This document shows, in pieces, positions 11,326 to 24,251 of a stretch of DNA of 64,000 nt (its first letter is position 1; each line of letters begins with the position of its first letter). Below the pieces are notes generated by a model that did no database searches, was not told where the DNA came from, and worked only from the letters and a program-made list of their open reading frames with translations. Made by a program: the position numbers and the translations under genes. The DNA comes from Brasenia schreberi. Taxonomy: Eukaryota; Streptophyta; Magnoliopsida; Nymphaeales; Cabombaceae. The stretch covers positions 3,401,501 through 3,465,500 of the forward strand of contig JAYKKT010000064.1 in NCBI GenBank assembly GCA_036023115.1. Direction: 5' to 3'.

Positions 11326-13292
11326 CTTAATACCTGGCCTAGAACCAAAATTGATACTAAACCTGACTGCAGATGTGAACGATACCGAATTTCTCTCATA
11401 GTTCTGCTAGCAATGGTCCATCGATCTTCATCCAATAGGCTAAAAATGTATACCTTCATTAGTGTGGTTCGTGTGTGGGCAAAATGGTGTCTAGCTCATA
11501 CTTGATAAATGATAAACCAACCCCTTCATGAAGGTGCTTGCAGATACCTGTAAATCTCAATAAATGCCATCATCTACCAATCTACATTCTTTAATTGATC
11601 AATATATTAATATATGTTCCAAGTGGAAAAATATATTAACATATGATTCATCAACTCTGTTACCATGTTGAGTTTGCAAGAAGAAAGAAATCTCCTTTCA
11701 CGTTTCTCAATTAGTACGTGTATAAGCAGGCATAAGCAGTGATGTTTCACGTGTCTTCACCACGATAAAACTTAACTCACTCTTAGCATCATCCGATAGG
11801 AATAAGGCAATGCTCCTCTTAAGTTTTATTCCATGCATAATAAGATCATGATCTTGACAGAGCAAAATCGTGCATCAGATCAACATCTGACAAGATGAAT
11901 GGCATGATGTTCAACGTGGGCATCAATCGCCCAGGCAAGCAAGGGTGCCGTTGGGCCCAACAAGACCATAACAAAGGAATTCCCTGTCCAATGGGAAGAA
12001 AATAAGCAATATAAGTTAAAAATGTAATCCATGTACCTGCTGAGCGCTTTTCAGTGCCAGCATTGATGCTAGATCGTCATCTGTACATGGAAAAGTTAAA
12101 GTCCTTGCTGTCAAACTAAAGAACATAAATTTATCTGCACGGGTATGGAGGTATAACAATTGTTGGAGTTGATGGCTTGACTGTTTTATCAACTTAATGA
12201 TACCTTGTTCAATTGTAGCAGATCTGAATAGGGTACCATTCTGATATATCTTACTTTGTGAGGGATGCCCATCTTACGGTTGCTAGTGTTCATAGTAAAA
12301 TTTTCTTTGTGACGGCCATTAGTAGGAGGTGGAAATAGCTCTTCCCGAACCACATAAGTCTTGTTTCTTGTGATTTGTGTGATTGTTTATGCGTCTGATA
12401 TTTCTGTTTTGCTCTTCTTTTCCCATCAATAATCACTAAGACGCACGAACTATCTCACTCGGCAATAGAATAGTTAACCCAGAAACACAATGGCAAGTGC
12501 TTATGTGATACTTGACAGACCAGCAGATACATAAAAGATCGTCGACATTCCCACTTACTGCTGTGGAATCATCTCCATATGTAAAATCAAATCCTATGCT
12601 TTATCTAATTTATGGTTGGACTCAAACTGGAGTTCTTCAAAATCACCATCTGCAAAGCATAGTATCTGCAAAGAACAATTATCTGCTTAATGAAATTGAA
12701 TGAACATATTAAGTCTTACTCGACAGATCAGGGACTTGTGAGTGTAGACTCCGTAACTACTTGAAACAATCTCATTAGCTCGCCACTCCTTTCTTTCTTT
12801 TTCCTCTTGTTATGGCAGTCCACTTGTCATGATTGCTCTCTCTTTACCTCCCCTCCCATTTATCCCTACTTTTTTTACTGCCAGAGTCCGTCACTCCCTG
12901 AATCCTTCTCTTCATTTTGAAAAAGAGAAAAAAAAAGAAACGATGTGCTCCCAACGTATCTACTTTACAAAAGAGACACAAATCATGGGTGTGTATCTTG
13001 CGTGGGAGAGACGTGAAGCGCGGAATGAATGAGTGCGAGTTACCAAAAAAGAGAGTGTTCCCTGAGTAGTGAGGATAATAAAACTATTTTAACTATAAAG
13101 AGTGTGTGTTTAGTATTTTATATAAAATGTTTTTTCTTTTAACTTATTAGTTGATCTGCACAGTTTGGAATGTGTTGAGCTCGTTTGATCAGTTCGATTA
13201 TTAAACTAATGAAGCAAGGAGGAATTTGTTCACACAAGTTTGAAGAAGCATGTTTATCTCGATTCAGTTCACATAGGCTTTTCTGCACGGAT
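11326..13292. other. Non-coding, nothing recognised
   Basis: About 2 kb of AT-rich sequence with only short open frames of no visible family. No RNA gene or repeat was recognised. Confidence 0.4.
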
Positions 13293-13748
13293 GCTAGGAC
13301 TATGGGCATTCATGGTTCTGTTTGGTTCACTCGTAGCCTTAACCACAAACCAAACCGTTACTTTTGATTCTCAACTTTTAGAGAACTAAACTGAACCATG
13401 CCAGAAATGAACCAAATCGAACTGCCGATTCTGGTTTGGTTTGGTTATGAACCAATATGGTTCTACTTATTTAAGGGTTTTGCTAAATGCAATGTATTAT
13501 ATTATCAGATTATTTGGATCTATGGTCTGCATTATATATATTTATATGAGGTTATAAAACTCCCTCTCTCTCACACACATATATATAAAAACTTTTACAC
13601 TTGTCAAGATTTATATTCATAGAAGTATATAAACTTTATATATATTAACATTTTGTATGTATATAAGGTTATAAAGCTCTTATATATATAAACTTATAAA
13701 GATTAATATGTACATGTACATACAAACACACAAATATATATAATATAT

Positions 13749-13834
<86 letters not shown>

Positions 13835-14012
13835 GGTTTGGTTTGGTTCTCATGATTATGTTCTAACAATGAAACTGTGAGTCTAACCATCAAGTTTTTT
13901 CTTACTAGAACCAAATAGAACCAAACCTCCAGGCATCTAGAACCAAACCAAACCACCGACTCTGGAGGTTTGGTTCAGTTCTGGCGATTCCATGAACACC
14001 TCTAGCTAGGAC
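13293..14012. mobile_element. Non-autonomous hAT-type transposon (704 bp) with 8-bp TSD
   Basis: The octamer gctaggac occurs at 13293-13300 and 14005-14012. It encloses 13301-14004, whose ends are imperfect inverted repeats: tatgggcattcatgg at the left, and tagaggtgttcatgg when the right end is read on the minus strand. An 8-bp duplication and a TAGRGGTGTTCA-like terminus are hAT features. The interior has no transposase; it consists of inverted ggtttggttc/gaaccaaacc motifs and a (TA)n tract at about 13740-13832. Confidence 0.88.
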
Positions 14013-14984
14013 ATGTGTATATATGTATGTACTTACGTACATATGTACACACATACATACATAACAAATTTTCATGAATAACCAAAAAAAAACATAAACT
14101 TCCAAACTTCAATTTTAGTTGAGTAGCATAAATACGGTAAGATGCAGCCTCGTGAACACTCACATCATTCAATTTATACAATTTGTTCAAATGATATCGA
14201 ACAAAAACAAGTTCTTTTGAAGCATGCACATGATCAACTTCAACACTGGGTGTAGAATCACTTCTAGTTAGTTGATCCGATTTGGAAAAATCATGAGGAT
14301 CAACAATTGACTAAAGTTATATAAAAGTAGTAGAACCATATATCGGTTTTCCTATAATGAAATTAATCTGATAAAAAAAGGTGACACGTAGAGGCATCAC
14401 TTACTGCCATGACAGTAGTAATCGCCTCAAGCAATCAACTGCAATAGAAAGAATTACTGAACAAATTTCAGCATAAATACACTACATTGGAAATAAAACG
14501 TCTACTCGATACCTGATTTGCAAATGATCATTCGAACATCAAAATGCATCATAAGCAGATCAAAGGACTATTCATGATTGAGAAATACAAACGCAAGCAA
14601 AATCTCAACAGCAGTGGAAAGTAACGTGTATATGCGTGTATGTTACCTAGAATGTTAATATAGAGTAAAAACAAAAAGACATATAATAGAAATATATAAT
14701 TGTAAACATTAGCATGTACATGTGACGACGCACTTAATAATGAACATGTGGCGATGCACCTAAGAAATATTCATACAACCACCTAGAAAAAATATTTATA
14801 TATAATGGAAATATGTAAGTGTAAACATTAGCATGCATGACATATATATATAAAGAAATACAAGTAATTTGTGAACTTGAAATACAAGTGTGCTTCACCT
14901 AAGATACAAATAACCTCACTCCAAGAAAAATCCTAGGTCCGCTACTACAACTAACATTGGTTGAATGATGGCTCACCTCACAGG
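14013..14984. other. Non-coding, nothing recognised
   Basis: AT-rich stretch. A short diverged direct repeat (gtaaacattagcatg) occurs near 14702 and 14821. No gene was recognised. Confidence 0.4.
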
Positions 14985-15069
14985 GCTCTCGACTCACAAG
15001 ATGCAGGTAGTTAGCTTGATTCCCTGGACTTGCTCACCCTTCTTTGGCCTACCCCTGTAGCAAAAAAAA
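14985..15069 (+). repeat. SINE-A copy at the edge of a reductase exon
   Basis: The head-like sequence (cacagggctctcgactcacaagatgcagg, gcttgattccctgg as box B-like) and tail (ggcctacccctgtagc plus an A run) match the SINE-A layout. The A run ends about 15 bases before the recognisable part of the reductase exon at 15086, where the exon's usual start is missing. Confidence 0.6.
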
Positions 15070-15744
15070 ATGGTGGAAAACTTATTCCTTGTTTTTCGTC
15101 CTTCGGAATATGGGTTGGATCCGGATTGCATGGAGCATGCTATCCATCCTGGTTCGTTGTTGTTTGAACACAAAAGGAGGGTGAGAAGAGCCATAGAGGA
15201 AAGTGGGATTCCACACACTTACATGGTTGCTCATTGTTTTGCCGGTTATTTTCTATCTGGTCTTGCTCAACTTCATCGGTTTTGGCCACCTAAAGGTTCT
15301 CATCTATGGAGATGGCAATTGTAAAGGTATAACTTCAATTCTCATCCAAAGTGTTCTCTACATCATCTTAGAGACTGCAAAATCAAAATAAGCTTCTCAC
15401 ACATCGAGTCAGTCCGCGACTCAGATTACTCATCGTAACTAAACTTAAACTTGTGGCATATTAGCATTTGACTCCAAAAAATTAAGATCATGTTTTATTA
15501 TTTCTTTCCAACAGCTTTGAGGCAATAAGTGTCCCTCATCTTATTCTCACACCTTCTTATTGGAGGTCGATATGCTTGCCTTTCCAAACATCTAAATCTC
15601 CTTTACGCATATATCTTTCTCATTTTACCTTTTATAAGTATTAGACCAATAGTTGTGACTCAATACAAGTAGAAGCCTAAAGAGAAATAGCGAAATTGGT
15701 CTTGGCCTAAAAGTTTGGGGCCTTAAAAGTTTAATGTTATAAAA

Positions 15745-15975
15745 TAATAACTAAGCCTTTTCCCATACTAGATGGGTTGATTACATAGATTCTTTGTTTT
15801 TATAGCAGTTGATGTTGTACCATGCTAACATTGAACTCAACTGAAGCTAGATCTCTCTTTATTGTTTTCTGTCAATACTTTTTGTGGTCTTCTTGTTTCT
15901 CTTTAATATATTCACCATTCACTTTTTTAATTTATCATCTATTAATATCACTCTCAATTTGTACTTTAGGGTATG
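15745..15975 (-). mobile_element. RTE LINE 3'-end fragment
   Basis: Reverse complement of the LINE end: ctaagccttttcccatactagatggg, then gattctttg, and gaactcaactgaagctagatc, running into a diverged part similar to the 11-kb fragment. It lies in the first remaining intron of reductase relic A. Confidence 0.75.
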
Positions 15976-16271
15976 TAGAGATGATATTAGATGGATTTAA
16001 GATTTGAGGGCTTAAAGCGGATGTTGTATTGGCTTTACCCACAAGCCACCCCCTTTTCTTTAATATCCTCCGTAGGAAGTGATATTCTCAAAATAGTGAC
16101 ACAATGAACAATCACTGGATGTTGGTCATTTGTACATCACTGGTTCAAACCCACCATAACTAGGTTTCATTTGCTTTATGCTTGTCAATGATTTCTATAT
16201 TTTCATGGGGTTTGTTTAGGATTTTCATGCTACTCTTTTTTACAAAGTGAATATGAAAAAAACAGAAGTTT

Positions 16272-16400
16272 CTTGCACTGAGACTACTTTAGCTCCCCTG
16301 GTAGGGCATTCGTTTCACAAGATGCAGGTTATGAGTTTGATTCCTGGGGGCTGCATACTTGGCTTCAGCCTCCATGTTGTAAAAAAACAAGACTTTCTTA
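16272..16400 (+). repeat. SINE-A copy
   Basis: Head ttagctcccctggtagggc (box A-like), gttatgagtttgattcctggg (box B-like), tail ggcttcagcctccatgttgtaaaaaaac. It lies about 45 bp from an oppositely oriented copy at 16445-16535. Confidence 0.75.
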
Positions 16401-16444
16401 TCAAACAAAGCCAAACCAAAACAATAAATAGTGTTTCTTTATAG

Positions 16445-16535
16445 AATTGAGAGGGAAAAGCCAGATGCAAGCGCTTGGTATCGAACTCATGACCTTCAAC
16501 TTATCGGTCTACCTCTTAACCAGGTGAGCTGTTAC
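16445..16535 (-). repeat. SINE-A copy, opposite strand
   Basis: On the minus strand it reads aacagctcacctggttaag (box A-like) and ggtcatgagttcgatacc (box B-like), then tgcatctggcttttccctc. With the copy at 16272-16400 it makes an inverted SINE pair within an intron of the reductase relic. Confidence 0.7.
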
Positions 16536-17546
16536 TCTTGTGCAAAGAAGTTGTGCAAATAATTAGTGATTCCTGTTAATATAATGTTAGAACAACTATA
16601 GTTGCTAGACTTGATATTAGAACCATGATTTCGGTATGTAACGTTCACTATGAATTTGAAATTTGATTTCAATTCTCTACTTTCGAGAATCTAAATCCAA
16701 TTCTAAAAACTGGTAGATGAAGCGTCTAGGACATACAATTCTCAACTTGAGAGAGATCCATTTCTCATTTGGTGCGAAGAGGGTTCACTCTAGAGATTGA
16801 ACATCTTTTTCTCATGTGAATCTCCTTCATAGGAAAGCCAAACATGTTCTTTAAAGGGAAATTTATGGATGCGTTTGTTTAAATGTAATTCTTGGATAGT
16901 GGTCTGGATGGTGGAGGAAGATATAGGACGATACGTAATCAATGCCATGGATGATCCTCGCACACTTAACCGCACAATCTATATGAGGCCACCGGCGAAT
17001 ATTAGATCTCAAATGGAGGTTGTGAACTTGTGGGAAGCTCTTACTGGGAAGACCCTACAAAAGGAACATGTCTCTGAGCAGCAATGGCTTCAAAAGTTGA
17101 AAGGTTAGTACCTTTCCTCTGCACCTTACTTGTAATACAAAACCTATTTTCATGGCGGACCTAGAATTTTTTCAGGGTGAGGTGAAATTCAATTGGATGA
17201 ATTTCAAATGAGCTCCATATAATTTCTTCAAAAAAATCGGACAGGTTGTATAGACTTTTATTGAATTCAACGCATTTCGGGTGATGCGGCCGCCTCATCT
17301 CACCCATGAGTAGGTCTTACATTGGCCTTTTTTCGTGTTCAGTAAAAGAGATGTTGGCTTCTGCTTCTCTGTGCTTGTGCAGATGATAACCTATCTGTGG
17401 AGAAAAGATATGCAGTCACAATTTTCTACCATATATTCTTCAAGGAAGATCTGTCATTTCCAGTAAACCAAGAGAATGAAGCCTCAGCATTCTTTCCTGA
17501 GATCCATTACACAGACGTTGAGTCTTATCTCGCTCAATTTCTTTGA

Positions 17547-18939
17547 AAGGGTGAATCCAGATTACCCTCGATTATTCCACAGTGAATAAAAGAGAATAAA
17601 CTCTATGTAGTCATGATTAGTCGTGATCTTATATGATGACGGGTATATATTACATGCGGTTGCTTGGTGTTCCTTATTGTCATTTAACTGCATTGCTTCA
17701 CCGCAGATAAATCTTAATGAAGCATATTAAATTCATGACGTATTAAATGAGATGATAATAATTGGCAACCCTTAAATTATAGACTCCTGCGTGGATTTGA
17801 AAAACTTGAAATTGTGGCAGACATTCGCACAAACTTTATATGCGTGCCAGCATGTGTTTGGTACATATATGTCCAAGATTAGCATGTTTTATTTTTGTTC
17901 CCTATATCAAACTTCCCGGTGCATGGTTGAACTCTTGGATAGCATGGTCGGAAAGAATCTCCGGTGGTGTCTTTGCAACGGATCTCTATCAAATTTTCCC
18001 AACAATCTAAAAGCATCAGCTGTTATGGGGATCGCGACAATTAGTTGGTGTTGAAATTTTGCAAACGGAGTTAAATCAACCATCTTCTGTTGAAGAAATT
18101 AAACCAGGGAAGTTATACACGCGATACAACCTTGCGTTTGCTTCATTTCTTGGGTAACTATTGCACAGAAATATGAGGTGAACCCAATAATCTATATTTA
18201 TGTCTACTGCAAGGTTTGTTTGACGCGCTGTGTAGATAAAGTTGTTCGATGGATAAAAAGAATTGGCTGAATGCCTCTCAAGGAAACTGGGATCCTTGGG
18301 AGAGGCGCTCCGCCTTCAATGGCTGTGTAAAGCCACCCGACAGTTGCGGACAGTTCGCAACACCCTTTGCTGATGACGTAGATCGTTAGTTACTACCTGA
18401 TGGCTTCAGGCTTTTGCCTTAAGCAAATCACACTTTTCGAGGGTACAAGAAAGCAAAGGTCCCGCTTGATTAAAAAAAGAAAAGAAGACAGGCACAAGAG
18501 AATGCATGGGCCGTCATCCATCCATATGAGTGGCAGGGCGCCGGCTATCTTTAAAATAAAACTGTTATATATATTATATAGTCACTATAGATGCTTAAAC
18601 AAGATAAGCGATTGAGATTTGAAATTTAAAAAATAAAATACAAGTAAAAAAATACATTTTAGTGATGTACGTCTGCTTTTCTCGGGTAGGATTGTTCCCA
18701 AAAATAAAAACTATTGCCCAAAGAGAAGCTGTTCCATCGTTAAACCACCGTTATCTAAAACATATTCACTGCAACATAATAGCTAAGCAGTTGTGTGGCG
18801 GACAATAGCCCACAGTCCGCCGTACCTTCTAAGGTTGACTTTCTTTTATAATGAGAAATCACAAAAACAGAAGCGATTTGACAGCTTAGCAGATTGGCTT
18901 TCTGGTTCATTTCTTTACTACTATAAATAAGTTTTTTCT
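17547..18939. other. Non-coding, nothing recognised
   Basis: The spacer between the two reductase relics. No exon, RNA gene or clear repeat was recognised. Confidence 0.4.
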
Positions 18940-18944
18940 CAGGC

Positions 18945-19060
18945 TATTTCCATTCTTTGTTTTCATACAGTGCTATCATAATTTTGTAGAATTTATGATA
19001 AATATGTCTAACAAAGTTTTAAATTTGTTATTGAAAGTCTAACACAACCCTCCTTTTTTT
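18945..19060 (-). mobile_element. SINE-like element fragment related to the RTE LINE
   Basis: On the minus strand it runs gagggttgtgttagac, caaagttttaaatttg, agaattt...attatgatagcac, then gaaaacaaagaat. This is the same order of modules (LINE 5' region joined to LINE 3' end) as the element at 57573-57846. Confidence 0.6.
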
Positions 19061-19124
19061 TCATTATGCCGAGTTTTCTAGTGCTTGAGAAAGAAGATGA
19101 GAGAGGAAGAAAGACACCGTTGTC

Positions 19125-20866
19125 ATGGATTCAAGTAAGGTTTTGATCGTGGGTTCAACCGAATTTATTTTGCACCTCTATAACAAAGGCCTGCTTGGCT
19201 TAGCCGATGCACCAGACTGTTCTTCTGGTTGGGTCTAATGCTCATTCCGACGTCCGCAAGCTTCACACGCTTCTCTCATTCAAGGAATCAGGTGCGACTC
19301 TGGTGGAAGCTTCCATGGATGATCATGAAGCACTCTGGTCTCAGTCCTCCGCGTTGTCGACTATGTCATCCCTGCGATCGCTGAAAGCCAGCTTGAGCAG
19401 CAGCTCAAACTCGTCCGCGCCATCAAATAAGTTGGAACCATCAAGGTGCTCTCTCTGTCTCTCACACACAAATGATATACGTTTAAATTTAATACGATAT
19501 CGTTTAAAAATTGAAACTACGAATTTGGATTATGCAGGTGACGCCGGATAAGGCCTATACTCTTACGAATATAACGTGTGTGTGTGTGTGCGCGCGCACG
19601 GGGTACCTATAGCTACGGAGACAACTATACAAGCCTATAGCTAAAGCTGCGGAAGAAGCACCATACAGCAATATTCTCCTGTAATGGGGCTGACAAAACG
19701 GGTTAACGAATTGGTTTCCACTGCATCAAATGCGGTGGGTCACTGACGCACGGTACAGTTTGGAGCATGCATGATTAGGGATGTTTACGAGGAAGAGATC
19801 ATCGTTTTTTCGTGAAAATTTGCTCCAAAGGAAAAGGATTTAGAGAGTGAAAACAAGGATGGAGAACGGAAGGAAATTCTCAACCGGAATTGGGTAGGGA
19901 CAAGGATAAGAGGTCACCGCTTTGAGTTCTTTCCTCTAATTGATTCTACTTATCTAAAAATGAAATAAATTATAAGAGAAAATAAATAAAATAAAATATT
20001 ACCTCTGCATATTTCATTCGTAATAATATATTCTAATTTAGATTCATTTTTGTATAAATTAAAATTTATTTTGTGAGTTCCAACCTATGTTAAAATATTC
20101 TTTTTTTTCTCGATGAAACCCATGAAGACTTGTGAAAACACTCGGACGAAGGTAAGAGCATTTTTTGTCCCCGTAGTAGGAATGCAGATGAGGATGGGAC
20201 AAGGTTCTAAAACTTTGATCCCGACCTGGCCCCGAACCATGAACATCCCAACGACACCCTCCTTAATCAAACATGCAGAAACTTACACATACAATATAAT
20301 ATATATTAATGTGAACTGTGTTGTCGTTTGGGGAGTAGAATCAGACTGAACCTGGTAATGATATTCGGGTACATCCAACTTCCATATTCTCAACATTCAA
20401 ATTTTGATGGTCTCCCAACTGAAAGGAACCAAAATATTATTTATAAAGAATATATTCCATCAACATTCAAATATTGATGGTCTCCCAACTGAAAGGAACC
20501 AAAAGATTATTTATAAAGAATACATGTTTCCATCGAAAAATATGATCGATCGTTGTTACACTCATAAATAAATATACTAGCACTAATATTTGGTTGAGAA
20601 CTTACATATATGTGTTTTACTTATGATGGAGACATTTCTTCTTTCGGAATATGGCATGGATCCGCATGGAGCATGCCGTCTATCCCTATTCGGACTTGCT
20701 TGCACACAAAAGGAGGGTGAGAGGAGCCAGTGAGGAAAGTGGAATCCCCTACACTTACATGGTTACTTGTTGCACTACCAGTATTTTCTATATGGACTCG
20801 GTCACTTCGGTCGGTTTTGGCCGCCGGAGGAAAAGGTTCTCGTATATGGAGACGACAATTGTAAAG
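19125..20866 (+). pseudogene. Isoflavone/pinoresinol reductase-like gene relic, copy B
   Basis: Second relic in tandem with copy A. The 5' part (about 19125-19445) encodes KVLIVGST (decayed nucleotide-binding loop), then in shifted frames TLLSFKESGATLVEASMDDHE and PAIAESQLEQQLKLVRAIK, with an in-frame stop and several shifts. A later exon (about 20625-20866) encodes LSEYGMDP, RMEHAVYP and AHKRRVRGASEESGIPYTYMV, and in another frame PPEEKVLVYGDDNCK; it ends at the same splice position (AAAG/GTATAT) as copy A. Exons matching copy A exons 4-5 were not found downstream. It cannot make a full protein. Its exon 3 keeps bases that copy A has lost, so the lesions are independent. Confidence 0.8.
20391..20530. 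repeat. Tandem duplication, 70-bp unit x2
   Basis: caacattcaaat(t/a)ttgatgg... through tttataaagaata is repeated with a period of exactly 70 bp (20391 and 20461), with only a few mismatches. It lies inside the reductase copy B region. Confidence 0.92.
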
Positions 20867-22985
20867 GTATATTCGATCGAAAGTTTGTTGTAAACAAGTA
20901 AAAATATATGTATAAGAAACTAATATGCAATAATTATAAACATCCTCCAATCAATAACATTCACACATCGAAAGTAAGCTATAAACAAACCGTATAGAAA
21001 ACACAAGCAAACTATAAGCATAAAAAAAACATACTTGAGTTGCCTAACTTGCACGAGTACCTGCACTTTCTTTCTATTATAAAAATGCACACAGAACCCA
21101 AAGTCGCCTAACTTGCTTAAAGTCGACTTCGACCATACATCAATCGCCTTTAGCCAGAAAAGAAAGATGATAGAAAGCAGTCACCACGGGCAGAAACACC
21201 ATGGCTTGAGGGAGAGCCAAGGGAGAGAGAGCAGAGAGAGTGTTTAATCGCATTTGTAAGAATTAGGGAACCTTAATCTCTTATTTATAGATTGGTTGAT
21301 GGAACCATGAATCCAATCTTGTCTCGTAATCGTTCATATGTAAACACTTTTGACTGTTAGATCAAAATATATCGAAGACAATTCCCGAACCTTAGCTCCA
21401 GCCTAAGCTCAGCCCGATGCGTGTGTGCATGTGTGGTCTAACATATCTTCCCTAAGCTCAATGAACTAAGGTTCACGAGCTACCAAGTATATAAAAGATC
21501 ATGTGAGTTTTTCTCGTTCTTAAATATAGAACTAAACTTTGTCTTCTCTTGGTCTGCATAAGTTCATTAGATGTGACTTTTAATACTTTAGGATTTTCAC
21601 ATATATCAATGATACATCAAGATACTAAACTAAACATGAATTAAATGTTATTAATGCACATGAGTTTAATTAATATAACTAATTAATATTAAATTCAATA
21701 AGCTTCTACAAAGTCCTAAAAAGTAAAGTGTTATCTCAAAGAAGTCATCGTTCTATCCTTGATATCTTTCGGTTTGAAGTGTTACCTGAGTTATCTAATA
21801 TTATCGTTACACGAATTAGGTGAACATAAGTCTTGAATCTCTATTCTTAACAACATACTCACGTTAAACCTCCGATCATTAGCTCCGTCGCTCGTTGTGT
21901 TCAGATTGGCTACTAGACGTTGGATGCTTTTCCGTAGGTCAACTGCCTTCTCTTCCTGGATCCATCTGATATTCTCATTGTAGAGGAAAACACAACAAAA
22001 ACACAGAAATGCACGGAAAGCACCGGAATCGGCACTCTCCCCCTTGACATTCTGCATGATCCCTCTTCTCTCTTTCTGAACACCCCTTCTCTTTCTCTCT
22101 TTAAACTACCCAATATCAAAACACAGAAAAAACACCGGATTTTAAGCCATAACCAAGTGTCGATAGGCAACTGCCAACGCACCAACGGTAGCATTTCTAA
22201 TCCTTCGAACTTTCATTTTGTTACGATTAACAATAAACCATCTATACAATGGCCAACCAAGATCAAATCCACCCTCTTAAAATAGGGTGGATTAGTGACA
22301 ACAGTATAGTTTGTGCTTAGAAGTGAGACTAGAAAATGTCGGAGAGGGTTGTCGGCGTTCAGTTGGTTCTCTGCCTCCTCCACCGCCTCTCACGATGGCT
22401 CTCCCTGAGTATTTACCATAGTTGTTGGGATCCACAATTGAATTCTAAGAACCTAAGATCTTTTGTTGACTGAAGTTGGTCGATCCCAAGTGAAGGACCC
22501 TGATGGATTTGATCACAGTGGGCTCACCATCTTGACTGTGGAGTCCTTAGGATTTTGCCAATGGGATGATCACACCATGCAACAAGAACTACTTTCTTGC
22601 ATATGATATGATAAATTACTAAAATTAAACAGCAATACAAGAATACTCAAATGTTAAAGTTACAATGAAACATAATATGAATTATGATTTTCATATATAA
22701 CTTTTTTAGGTTAGAGATAAGGTAGGGTACTTAAGATTCGGATTCAATCCTAAAATCTTCGATCCCTGAAACCTCATGTGATCTTAAGATAAGATCTATC
22801 ATCTTGTCAACCATGCCAAAATGGATTACCAAAAAACAAAGTAGTGCTTGTGACTTGGTGTCGCTTTCAATTTTTTAATTATTTAAGTAGTTTTTAAATT
22901 CAAACTGGTTTCCCATTTTTTCTAATAAGAAAGCTGTTCATTAATTCTTCATTAGAAAAGTAGACCGTGATGCATCCATAACAAG
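20867..22985. other. Non-coding, nothing recognised
   Basis: No gene family was recognised in about 2.1 kb. Short open frames around 21.8-22.2 kb show no domain. Confidence 0.4.
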
Positions 22986-22989
22986 CAAT

Positions 22990-23105
22990 AGCACACCCGG
23001 CTGGCTGGAGTTCGACTCACAAGTTGAAGGTCATGAGCTCCATACATGGGGCGTGCACCTTGACTATGTTTGTTCTCATTGTCAGCAAACCGTGTTTCTA
23101 CACAA
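22990..23105 (+). repeat. SINE-A copy (diverged)
   Basis: gcacacccggctggctggagttcgactcacaag, aggtcatgagctcc and ggggcgtgcacc follow the SINE-A order; the tail is eroded. Confidence 0.5.
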
Positions 23106-24251
23106 AACTTAATATTCTCTGCACAAAATACAAGGTAATGTCACCAAATGCAACAAGCAAGCTAAGTTGCCTAAAGCATTGGATCTTTATATTTTTCAGC
23201 CGATTCTTTGCATCTTGTGAAAGATGATCAAAAGATTTTGAGAACATTGCTCTGGATTCAAACAGTAGCACCATCAGTTACGTCTGATATTATACCGCTT
23301 CTAGGCGACATCTCTGGGGTTGCTGGCATCTTTTATGTACTTCAGCAACCATTTAAAACTTTGATCTGCCCGGTACCAAATCCATGAATTCTAGCATCTT
23401 ATATAGGTAAAACGTAATACAGAAACTTCTCAATGATTGATAACCGTAAAATCTTTGCAAAGTATCCAGGGTCTAGATCCCAACAACAACAATAATTAAG
23501 CTTTTTTTTCTATGACACATAAAGGTCTAATTACTACTTTATAATATTTACCTTTCATTTTTTATGATATTTTCTTATCACATATGATGTTTTTCTTCAT
23601 TGTAACCAATATGTATTAATTTTATACGTAATATCTCTATCAAAAAAATTTATCATCCTAAGTATTTAAAAGTTCCATTGTAAAGAACGGAATATATGTC
23701 AATCTTAATTTTTATTTTTATATCCCAATAAGTAACCAAACAATCAAACTTATATTTTATATATTTTGTCTTTGTTCAATAAAACTTATATTTTTTTCTT
23801 AAACTCATCTACTAACACAATCTCATTTACAAATAACATAGATCCCAACGTATACAAGCACCCGTAACATGTACTGTTTTCAAAATCCCCATTTACGGCT
23901 GCTGAATGAATCCCCTGTTTCCAACAAATTAATTTGCTTTTCAGTTCCTCTTTCTTTACCCTTCTATTTATGTAGTGACATTTGTATTAGGAACAATTTT
24001 ACGTATAGACCTCACATTCTGAGGAAAACCAAAGTGCACGGATAAACTTGCCAACCTCAGTTTTGAACTTCTTTTGAGATCCTGTTTGATATGCTTGCCG
24101 ATAGGGTAGGGATATATTTTCTGGGGGGTAGTTAAGATTGTGTCACATTCGGCCCTCATTTGTACCAAAAACATATTTATTTGAGCCATGATGACAAATT
24201 AAAAAGTTGGCTTTAATCTATCTTTCGGCATAGCATACGGAGTCGAGGACT

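Larger units (their letters stand above)
15086..17546 (+). pseudogene. Isoflavone/pinoresinol reductase-like gene relic, copy A (exons 3-5)
   Basis: NADPH-dependent reductases of this NmrA-type SDR family act on isoflavones, lignans or related phenylpropanoids. Three exons are visible: 15086-15326 (RPSEYGLDPDCMEHAI, RRVRRAIEESGIPHTYMV, CFAGYFLSGLAQL), 16900-17103 (VEEDIGRYVINAMDDPRTLN, IYMRPPANI, LWEALTGKTL) and 17383-17546 (VTIFYHIFF, FFPEIHYTDVESYLAQFL, stop). Splice sites and phases fit (AAAG/GTATAA, ATAG/TG, AAAG/GTTAGT, GCAG/AT). The N-terminal exons with the NADPH-binding GxxGxxG are absent, a SINE abuts the start of the first exon, and a ~5-bp deletion relative to copy B shifts the frame just before its YGDGN block. 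This is a gene remnant. Its first intron holds a LINE fragment and two SINEs. Confidence 0.85.
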
